Source: Aphodovivens sp036306585 (lineage in GTDB: Bacteria; Actinomycetota; Coriobacteriia; Coriobacteriales; Eggerthellaceae). From it: 64,000 nt of DNA. A model generated the notes under the pieces. That model had not been told where the DNA came from. It was given only the letters and a program-made list of their open reading frames with translations, and did no database searches. Both the position numbers and the translations under genes were made by a program. The stretch is from the NCBI GenBank assembly GCA_036306585.1, contig JAXJZF010000006.1, forward strand, positions 62,001 through 126,000, written 5' to 3'. Every line of letters starts with the position of its first letter. Within the stretch, counting starts at the first letter, position 1. Shown piece after piece: positions 58,501 through 64,000 of this stretch.

Positions 58501-58785
58501 GCCATCGGCGCGAGCAAAAGCGACATCAGCCACGTGTTCAATGCTGAGACGATCATCGAGGGCCTGGTGGCGGGCCTGCTGGGCGTGGGCATCACCGCGC
58601 TGGGCTGCATCCCTGCGAGCGCCATCGTCTACGCGATGTTCGACGTGCCCAACGTGGCGCAGCTGCCGTGGCAGGCAGCTGCGGTGCTGGTGCTCATCAG
58701 CGTGTTCCTGACGTTTGTTGCCGGGCTCATCCCTGCGTCGAACGCCAGCCGCAAAGACCCGGTGGAGGCGCTGCGGAGCGAGTAG
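55516..58785 (+). CDS. MacB-like ABC transporter, fused ATPase and permease with large external domain
   Basis: A 1089-residue fusion. Residues 1-235 are the ATPase: Walker A GPSGSGKTT, FVFQSYNLIPHQTI, signature LSGGQMQRVAIARAL, Walker B ILLADEPTGALD, VTHNPEL. The permease has a first helix near residues 268-290, an external domain of about 660 residues and three helices from about 955 with LRAIGASKSDISHVF. The external domain has an Asp/Ser/Leu-rich repeat (about 653-703; SSVSIDPSQL, SGLSFDLSGL) and an Ala/Gln coiled-coil stretch (about 772-858). Start ATG at 55516 follows GAAAGG. Probably exports or transduces; substrate unknown. Confidence 0.9.
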   Translation: MLELRDICKSYTTGTFVQKALDHVSIAFRDSEFVAILGPSGSGKTTLLNIVGGLDHYDAGDLVIDGVSTREYKDRDWDAYRNNRVGFVFQSYNLIPHQTILANVELALTLSGVSRAERRIRALGALEQVGLREHADKKPSQLSGGQMQRVAIARALINDPEILLADEPTGALDSKTSVQVMDLLTEIAKDRLVVMVTHNPELAKQYATRIVNLADGVICSDTQPFDPALEPPTRAAKPARRTRMGFLTALSLSFNNLMTKKGRTIMTAFAGSIGIIGIAAILSLANGVNNYIASVEEETLSEYPLQIQSTGLDMTSMLVGASSEEGDAAAADDGSQDGGDSVHVVEMLTNMLSSVSSNDLASLKAYLDSGESGIEQYTNSVEYSYDVAPQIFSSDTETVHQVNPDSSLSSLGISSQASTNSIMSATMSTDVFYEMPSDPNLYQDQYEVKAGRWPESYNECVLVLTGSGGMSDFMLYTLGLRDPAELQGMVQQFAAEEDVTTPTDITDPSYQDILGITFKLVDASDYYEYDADYNVWRDKTDDVDYMRNLVQNGEDMHIVGIVQPREDASASMLSAGINYPASLTQHVIDQAVQSQIVQDQLADPAVDVFTGKEFGAEDEGGSSEFNMDSLFTVDGNALSAAFTIDQSALTAGLGSMDLDLSSVSIDPSQLPAFDASSVQIDPNSMDLSGLSFDLSGLDLSFDGAQPTIDSAAIGTAMAQVMQGFGDWFAQHSGEYADYSEAVSAYFADPTVSQQMSDAIAGAIDTAGMQEGIAEQVQQQVGTAVQQQLVPQIAAALGQAIQQQLQTAIQAYMTQTMTAVMSQMGATLQQQVGAAMEQSMSQLAANMANAMHIDESAFADAFQLNMDEDDLTELMMSMMGSGEATYDGNLASLGYADVGKPSEIAIYPIDFQGKENVLQILDDYNARMEGSGQDDKVITYTDIVGTLMSSVTTIVDMISYVLIAFVAISLVVSSIMIGVITYISVLERRKEIGILRAIGASKSDISHVFNAETIIEGLVAGLLGVGITALGCIPASAIVYAMFDVPNVAQLPWQAAAVLVLISVFLTFVAGLIPASNASRKDPVEALRSE

Positions 58786-58995
58786 TCGCACGGCGCACGC
58801 CGTCCCTTGAAGCGGGCTTTTATGCTGCAAGGGGCGGCGCGCTTTCCGATTTTCCCTGTTTCCGCTCCCTTTTCGCCTGATCGGCGCTACAATGCGGAAG
58901 TTATTTCTTGACGCGCCCTCCAACGATCCGCCATCGTTCAAGGCGCGGCGTGCAGCAGATTTCGTTTCGGGTCTGAGGAAGGAGGATAGGGCAGC

Positions 58996-60417
58996 ATGGT
59001 ATTTTCGAGCCTTATCTTCCTCTTCATGTTCTTCGTGGTGTACCTGGGCGCGTACTTTCTTGCGCCCGAGCGCTGGAAGAACCCCGTGCTGGTCATCGTC
59101 TCGCTGGTGTTCTACGCCTGGGGCGGGCCGGAGTTCCTCATCCTGCTGATGGGTGAGACGTTCGTTAGCTGGTTAACAGCCGTGGGCATCGCGAAGGCCT
59201 CCACTCAGAAGGCCAAGCGCGCTTGGCTCATCGCCGACCTGGTCATCCTGCTGGGGCTTCTGGCGTACTTCAAATACGCTATGTGGATTCTCGACAACAT
59301 CCACAACGTGTTCGGCGTACCAGAGCTCATCCCCAACATCGTGCTGCCCATCGGCATCTCGTTCTACACGTTCCAGCTGATCTCCTACGCCGCCGATGTT
59401 TACAAGGGCACGGTGGAGTACCAGCCGAAATATTGGAAGCTTCTACTGTATTCCTCGCTGTTCTTCCAGTGCATCGCCGGTCCCATCGTGCGCTACGAGA
59501 CGGTGGCCGAGGACATCGACGAGCGCCGTGTCACCCCCAGCGACGTGTATGCCGGCGCGCGCCGCTTCTGCATCGGCCTGGCGAAGAAGGCCATCCTGGC
59601 GAATTCCTGCGCGGCGGTCGCCGATACCTTGCTGCCTATCGGCGCCGACGGTATCTACACGCAGGTGACCGCCGGCCTGTGGCTGGGCATGCTGTTCTAC
59701 ATGTTCCAGATCTACTTCGACTTCTCCGCCTATTCCGACATGGCCATCGGCATGGGCCGCATGATCGGCTTCCGCTTCCTGGAGAACTTCAACTACCCCT
59801 ACATGTGCCGGTCGGTGCAGGATTTCTGGCGCCGCTGGCATATCTCACTGTCCACGTTCTTCCGCGATTACGTGTACATCCCGCTCGGCGGCAGCCGCTG
59901 CTCGAAGCTGAAGTATGTGCGCAACATGACCGTGGTGTGGTTCCTCACCGGACTGTGGCATGGCGCCAGCTGGAACTACATCCTGTGGGGCCTGTACTTC
60001 CTGGTGTTTCTGCTGCTCGAGAAGTTCATCATCAAGGGGCGCATCCCGCGCGGCCTCGACCACCTGTACGGCGTCGTCGTGGTGTACTTCGGCTGGGTGC
60101 TGTTCAAGTTCGAGAACTTCAACGAGTTGGGCGCGGTGATTGCCGGCATGTTCGGCTTCTCGCAAGGCGGCCTCATGAGCATGGAGGTGCAGACGCTGTT
60201 CCTGCAGAACATCTTCCTCATCGTGTTCTGCGTGATCGCCTGTACCGACCTGGGCAAACGGCTGCGCCGTGCGCTGTATGAGAGGTCCAAGCGCGGCAAT
60301 GCGGCATTCAAGCTGTATTGCGCGACCGAGTTCGCCACGCCGCTGATCGTGCTGCTGTTCGCCGTTGCCGCGCTGGCGGGCGCCAGCTACAATCCGTTCA
60401 TCTATTTCCAGTTCTAG
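58996..60417 (+). CDS. MBOAT-family O-acyltransferase (AlgI/DltB type)
   Basis: The 473-residue integral membrane protein has about 11-12 helices. Hallmarks: FYTFQLISYAADVYKG, FDFSAYSDMAIGMGRMIGF, DFWRRWHISLSTFFRDYVYIPLGGS, and the active-site His in LWHGASWNYILWG. Such proteins acylate an exopolysaccharide or wall polymer from cytoplasmic acyl donors. ATG at 58996 follows GGAAGGAGG. The next gene encodes a DHHW-family partner, 14 bp on, the usual pair. Confidence 0.93.
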   Translation: MVFSSLIFLFMFFVVYLGAYFLAPERWKNPVLVIVSLVFYAWGGPEFLILLMGETFVSWLTAVGIAKASTQKAKRAWLIADLVILLGLLAYFKYAMWILDNIHNVFGVPELIPNIVLPIGISFYTFQLISYAADVYKGTVEYQPKYWKLLLYSSLFFQCIAGPIVRYETVAEDIDERRVTPSDVYAGARRFCIGLAKKAILANSCAAVADTLLPIGADGIYTQVTAGLWLGMLFYMFQIYFDFSAYSDMAIGMGRMIGFRFLENFNYPYMCRSVQDFWRRWHISLSTFFRDYVYIPLGGSRCSKLKYVRNMTVVWFLTGLWHGASWNYILWGLYFLVFLLLEKFIIKGRIPRGLDHLYGVVVVYFGWVLFKFENFNELGAVIAGMFGFSQGGLMSMEVQTLFLQNIFLIVFCVIACTDLGKRLRRALYERSKRGNAAFKLYCATEFATPLIVLLFAVAALAGASYNPFIYFQF

Positions 60418-60431
60418 CGGGAGGGGGGGAT

Positions 60432-62033
60432 ATGGAGCGAAACGAGCATAACGCCGTCAGGCATCCGCATCGCCGCAAGGCGCCGGATACCGCCGCTTCT
60501 GCGCGCATGCGCGCCCATGGGGGCGCTGCGCAGGCCCCCCATCTGCGGGAAGACATGCAGCACGGGGATGGTGCGGAAAGGATCCGGTTGCAGGCCGCCC
60601 CGGAGCAGGAAGGCCAGGCTCGCGGTGCTGCCCCACGCGAGGCCCGTACGCCGGATGCCCGGCTGGAAGGCGCACGGCTGGAGGGCTCCCAACCGCATGC
60701 GCCGCGTCGTCGCCGTCCTTCGCGTCGTTCGCGCACGCTGGCGCGCTGGCGCCACCATGCCGTGACCGGCTTCGGGCTGGTGGTGGCTGCCGGCTTCGTG
60801 GTGGGCCTGCTGTTTTTCGCTCGTCCCACCGCATCGGCGGTCGAAAACCGCGAGCTCACTCAGTTCCCCACGTTTACTTGGGAAGGTTTTCTGGACGGGT
60901 CGTTCACCAACCAGCTGTCCCTGTGGTTCGCCGACACCTACCCGTTGCGCGAGCCGTTGGTGTCGTTGGACCAGTGGCTCGAGTCGCTATACGGCGTGAA
61001 CACCGGCGAGCAGATGATCGGCGGAAACGTCCAGGCTGACGAGCTGCCCGTTCCCGCTGAGGAAGGGGACGATTCCCAGTCCCAGCAGGCCGAGGTGCGC
61101 GAGTCGGTGGAGGTCCCCACCGAGGAGGCCATGGCGGCAGACATCCAGGCTCAGATCATGAACGGCCTGTACGTGAACAACGGTGCGGCCTACAGCATCT
61201 ACTATTTCAGCCAGGAGGCGGTCCAGGGTTACACCGGTGCGGTCAACGCCTGCGCCCAGGCGCTCGAGGGCCAGGCGAAGGTGTACTCCGTGCTGGCGCC
61301 GAACAGCTCCGCCGTGCTCGACGACGTCACGCGCGAACGGCTCGGCGGCACCGACATGAAGCAGGCCATCGACTACTTCAACAGCTTGTACGACCCGTCG
61401 GTGGGAACGGTGGACTCCTGGCAGGCCATCCGCGACCATGCTGACGAGTACCTGTATTTCCGCACCGACCACCATTGGACGCAGCTGGGCGCCTATTACG
61501 TGTACCAGAAGCTTTGCGAGACGATGGGCATCGAGCCGGTGAGCTGGGACGGGCAGGAAACGATGACCTTCGACGGGTTCCTCGGCACCTATTACGGGCA
61601 GCTGCGCGATCCGGCGATGGCCGCCAACCCCGACTATGTGGAAGCGCATATCCCCAACGGCACCAACGACATGACGTATTGGGACGAGTCGGGTGCCGAG
61701 GTGCAGGGGCATGTGATCAACGATGTGACCGGATGGAACCAGAACTCGCTGTACGGCACGTTCATCGCCGGCGACCAGCCGCTCGAGCATATTCACAACC
61801 CGGCGAAGGACGACGGCAGCTCGTGCCTGGTCATCAAGGATTCGTTCGGCTGCGCGTTCTCGCCGCTGCTGGTGGACAACTTCGAGGACCTCTACATCAT
61901 CGACTTTCGTCACTCCGATCAGAACATCCCGCAGTTCGTGCGCGACAACGGCATCCAAAACGTCGTGTTCGTCAACAACATCTCTCTCGCCGGTACCCTT
62001 ACCGTCGGCGATAAGCTTGCCAGCATGATGTAG
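60432..62033 (+). CDS. DHHW-family (AlgX/AlgJ-like) protein
   Basis: The 533-residue product has an Arg/Ala/Pro-rich cytoplasmic N-terminal tail (about 110 residues), one membrane helix (about 116-136), then an extracytoplasmic SGNH-like DHHW domain with ENRELTQFP, WFADTYPLREPLV, VLAPNSSAVLDD, FRTDHHWTQLGAYYVY and SCLVIKDSFGCAFSPLL. DHHW proteins receive acyl groups from MBOAT partners and place them on a glycan. The long basic tail is unusual. ATG at 60432 follows GGGAGGGGG. Confidence 0.9.
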   Translation: MERNEHNAVRHPHRRKAPDTAASARMRAHGGAAQAPHLREDMQHGDGAERIRLQAAPEQEGQARGAAPREARTPDARLEGARLEGSQPHAPRRRRPSRRSRTLARWRHHAVTGFGLVVAAGFVVGLLFFARPTASAVENRELTQFPTFTWEGFLDGSFTNQLSLWFADTYPLREPLVSLDQWLESLYGVNTGEQMIGGNVQADELPVPAEEGDDSQSQQAEVRESVEVPTEEAMAADIQAQIMNGLYVNNGAAYSIYYFSQEAVQGYTGAVNACAQALEGQAKVYSVLAPNSSAVLDDVTRERLGGTDMKQAIDYFNSLYDPSVGTVDSWQAIRDHADEYLYFRTDHHWTQLGAYYVYQKLCETMGIEPVSWDGQETMTFDGFLGTYYGQLRDPAMAANPDYVEAHIPNGTNDMTYWDESGAEVQGHVINDVTGWNQNSLYGTFIAGDQPLEHIHNPAKDDGSSCLVIKDSFGCAFSPLLVDNFEDLYIIDFRHSDQNIPQFVRDNGIQNVVFVNNISLAGTLTVGDKLASMM

Positions 62034-62334
62034 GCTGCGCCTCTTGGCATCTCGCCCGTTCTGGGCGGCCGGTGCTTTGCGCAGGTTGGAGGGCGCCTCG
62101 GGCGGTTCCCTCGCATGAGGCGCCGGCGCACGCGATCCGTTTGCCGCAGGCTGGGCACTTGCTTCTGGCGGCTCGTGCAGCGAATTGTGGAGCTTTTCTC
62201 CATCCTGGCGAATTGGACGGGGCTTTCCCTTGCGGCGGTCTGTCTCGGGGGTTATCATACTTAATGATACCGATTCTCATTAAAGAACCGGTCGAGGTCA
62301 GACGAAAAACACCATCGAAGAAGGAGCCAATCCA
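62034..62334 (+). promoter_or_regulatory. Upstream region and promoter of rubrerythrin
   Basis: Bases 62034-62225 hold no clear gene. TTGCGG (62230-62235), 17 bp, TATCAT (62253-62258) form a promoter. TTAATGA-N9-TCATTAA (62261-62283), a perfect inverted repeat just after the -10, resembles a Fur-family operator (PerR or Fur). Confidence 0.65.
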
Positions 62335-62943
62335 ATGAACGTGCGTCCTGAACTCCCCACCGCCGAGAATTCCACCAACTTCAACGTGGTGAGCAACTCC
62401 ACCACCGAAGTGGGCACCACGCTTGACAACCTGAAGGCCGCTGTGACCGGCGAGACCGGCGCATCCGCCAAGTACGCTGCATTCGCCGAGGCTGCCGACA
62501 AGGCCGGCTACGCCCAGATCGCCCGCCTGTTCCGCGCCACCTCCGAGGCCGAGCAGGTGCACATCGCCATGGAGTACAAGCTGGTTACCGCCGAGGATCC
62601 CGAGTGGCAGAAGCCCGTTGCCGAGGCTCCCGTCGTCGAGACCTGCGACCTGAACCTGATCGCCGCCGCTAACGGTGAGATCTACGAGACCTCCGACATG
62701 TATCCCTCCTTCATCAAGAAGGCCCAGGAGGAGAGCAATACCAAGGCCGTGCAGGTGTTCACTCGTGCCAAGCTGGCCGAATCCGTGCATGCCGAGCGTT
62801 ACATGGAGGCCTACAACAACATCGACGCCGCCGATGACGACGCTTACTTCCTGTGCCCCGTGTGCGGCTACATCGAGAAGGGCGACAACTTCGAGGCGTG
62901 CCCCATCTGCGGCGCCAAGAAGTCCGTCTTCAAGCAGTTCTAA
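62335..62943 (+). CDS. rbr: Rubrerythrin
   Basis: The 202-residue protein has an N-terminal ferritin-like diiron domain (ETGASAKYAAFAEAADKAGY, ATSEAEQVHIAMEY, and later ESNTKAVQVFTRAKLAESVHAERYMEA with ExxH pairs) and a C-terminal rubredoxin-type Fe(Cys)4 centre (CPVCGYIEKGDNFEACPICG). It reduces hydrogen peroxide in anaerobes. About 30 residues at the N terminus precede the diiron domain. ATG at 62335 follows AAGGAG. Confidence 0.94.
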   Translation: MNVRPELPTAENSTNFNVVSNSTTEVGTTLDNLKAAVTGETGASAKYAAFAEAADKAGYAQIARLFRATSEAEQVHIAMEYKLVTAEDPEWQKPVAEAPVVETCDLNLIAAANGEIYETSDMYPSFIKKAQEESNTKAVQVFTRAKLAESVHAERYMEAYNNIDAADDDAYFLCPVCGYIEKGDNFEACPICGAKKSVFKQF

Positions 62944-62971
62944 TCCTACTTCCAAAGCAGGCAAAAGCGAA

Positions 62972-63006
62972 ACGCCCTGCCGGCAGATCCGGCGGGGCGT
63001 TTTTTC
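62972..63006 (+). terminator. Terminator after rubrerythrin
   Basis: ACGCCCTGCCGG pairs with CCGGCGGGGCGT (one G-T pair) with a 5-base loop, followed by TTTTTT. Confidence 0.9.
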
Positions 63007-63091
63007 GTTGCAGCGCGACAGCAGAACGCATCTAATGTCACATTCTGCGGCTGCATTCGACGCTCGCTGGCGGATTAGCCGCGATTTTCCC

Positions 63092-63141
63092 TTGACGTGA
63101 CCTGCCCGAGGGCGATAGTATGCGAAACGTGCTTTAGCACG
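63092..63141 (+). promoter_or_regulatory. Promoter and small hairpin before the amino acid binding protein gene
   Basis: TTGACG (63092-63097), 18 bp, TAGTAT (63116-63121). CGTGCTTTAGCACG, a 6-bp stem, follows at 63128-63141, near the transcription start. Purine-rich short repeats (TAGAGTGA) lie after it. Confidence 0.6.
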
Positions 63142-63233
63142 GTAGAGTGATAGAGTGAAAGAGTAAAAGCGAAGTTCGCAGTGCAACATGTGCTCCGTTG
63201 TCGCACGTTGTCACGCGAAAAGGGAGGAAAACG

Positions 63234-64000
63234 ATGAAGGCATTGAGCAAAACCAAAATGCGGGCGCTGCTGGCGGCAGTCGCCGTGCTGGTGCTGTCCG
63301 CTGTGCTGCTGGCGGGCTGCTCGAGCGGTGAGCAGCAGGAGGCGGCAACCGACGACACGTCGGCATCCGGCGACGACTTCACGCTGATCGTCGGCTTCGA
63401 CCAGGGCTATCCGCCGTATGGCTTCGTGGGCGATGACGGCGAGTTCACCGGCTTCGACCTCGATTTGGCCGCCGAAGTCGCCGAGCGCAACGGCTGGGGC
63501 CTGGAACTTTCCGCCATCGACTGGGATGCCAAGGACGCCCTGCTCGACAGCGGCACCATCAACTGCATCTGGAACGGCTTCACCATGGAAGGCCGCGAGA
63601 ACGACTATACCTTCTCCGAACCCTACATGCTCAACGAGCAGGTGATCGTTGTGAAGAGCGATTCCGGCATCGCAAGCACCGACGATCTGGCGGGCAAGAC
63701 GGTCATGACGCAGGTCGACTCCGCAGCGCTCGATGTGCTGGAAGGCGACGCCGCCGACCTGGCAGCCACGTTCGCGGGTGGTGCGCCGCAGACCATCGGC
63801 GACTATAACAACGCCTTCATGCAGCTCGAGTCGGGTATGGTGGACGCCGTGGCATGCGACCTCTCCATTGCCAACTACCAGATGTCGGCCAACCCCGATG
63901 CCTACACCATCATCGACACCCTGTCCTCCGAGCACTATGCCGTTGGCTTCAAGCAGGGAGAAGACGACCTGGCCCAGACCGTCACCGACACGCTGCGCGC
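63234..64000 (+). CDS. Amino acid ABC transporter substrate-binding lipoprotein (3' end outside window)
   Basis: The frame is open to the end of the window (255 residues visible). A lipoprotein signal (LSAVLLAGCSSG) and acidic linker lead to a family 3 binding protein: LIVGFDQGYPPYGFVGDDGEFTGF, ALLDSGTINCIWNGFTMEGREN, YTFSEPYM, and DLAGKTVMTQVDSAA. It is a different paralog from the one at 19438. ATG at 63234 follows AAAGGGAGG. Probably glutamine, histidine or a related amino acid; permease genes expected downstream. Confidence 0.92.
   Translation, partial: MKALSKTKMRALLAAVAVLVLSAVLLAGCSSGEQQEAATDDTSASGDDFTLIVGFDQGYPPYGFVGDDGEFTGFDLDLAAEVAERNGWGLELSAIDWDAKDALLDSGTINCIWNGFTMEGRENDYTFSEPYMLNEQVIVVKSDSGIASTDDLAGKTVMTQVDSAALDVLEGDAADLAATFAGGAPQTIGDYNNAFMQLESGMVDAVACDLSIANYQMSANPDAYTIIDTLSSEHYAVGFKQGEDDLAQTVTDTLR

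Noticed and set aside
57541..58941. 466-codon minus-strand open frame in the ABC exporter region
   Set aside because: Composition (His/Asp/Gly-rich) fits antisense of a GC-rich gene; no initiation signal.
62072..62338. Open frames before rubrerythrin, including a minus-strand stretch with CPACGKRIAC
   Set aside because: No start signal on either strand, overlaps the promoter and operator; the zinc-ribbon look is short and likely chance.

Overview
The window looks like the chromosome of a high-GC anaerobic actinobacterium of the class Coriobacteriia, most likely a member of the Eggerthellaceae. This is inferred from strong GC bias at third codon positions, class III glutamine synthetase, rubrerythrin, PNPOx-ferredoxin and radical-SAM genes, frequent GTG/TTG starts behind AAAGGA-type ribosome binding sites, and AT-rich promoters standing out from GC-rich surroundings. 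No tRNA, rRNA, CRISPR array, IS transposase or prophage gene was seen.

1-13.4 kb: the 3' end of a DUF2974/Mbeg1-like gene, lysA-hom-HAD phosphatase (aspartate-family amino acids), ogt and alkA (alkylation repair), a flavin-reductase gene with its middle missing, a glyoxalase-nitroreductase fusion, a 650-bp gene-poor stretch with a MITE-like inverted repeat, then a minus-strand signalling block (HTH protein, membrane Ser/Thr kinase, lipoprotein, polytopic membrane protein) carrying a repeated palindrome. 13.4-26.7 kb: metA and metY (methionine by the acetyl-homoserine sulfhydrylation route), a LysR/MFS divergon with a cyclophilin-like gene remnant, a MarR-controlled polar amino acid ABC transporter, an ATP-grasp gene, a PNPOx-ferredoxin fusion, serA, and rplM-rpsI.

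26.7-46.3 kb is the unusual part. Six paralogous BioB-like radical SAM enzymes sit with an ArsS-type radical SAM selenoprotein (in-frame UGA plus a SECIS-like hairpin), its AhpD-like partner, an ArsM-type methyltransferase that keeps the three arsenic-binding cysteines, a nucleotidyltransferase-like/SufS cysteine desulfurase fusion, a cytoplasmic leucine-rich-repeat protein, a NitT/TauT/Ssu-type ABC importer with a cysteine-rich binding protein, a DUF4418 protein and a MacB-type ABC module. Five of the six radical SAM genes share unusual EPxGPEH-like and NPRD-like motifs. Short operons face one another around AT-rich promoters, two of which share a 15-base motif. I infer a metabolic island handling a thiophilic element (arsenic and/or selenium) or making a sulfur-, selenium- or arsenic-containing small molecule. 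The substrate and product cannot be read from sequence.

46.3-64 kb returns to housekeeping: glutamine synthetase III, ilvE and citramalate synthase (isoleucine/valine/leucine), a TrpR/YerC-type regulator, an isochorismatase-like hydrolase, an ADP-ribose pyrophosphatase, an Hsp20 under a CIRCE operator, an M18 aminopeptidase, a large MacB-like ABC exporter, an MBOAT/DHHW acetylation pair, rubrerythrin behind a Fur-like palindrome, and the start of an amino acid binding lipoprotein gene that runs off the end.
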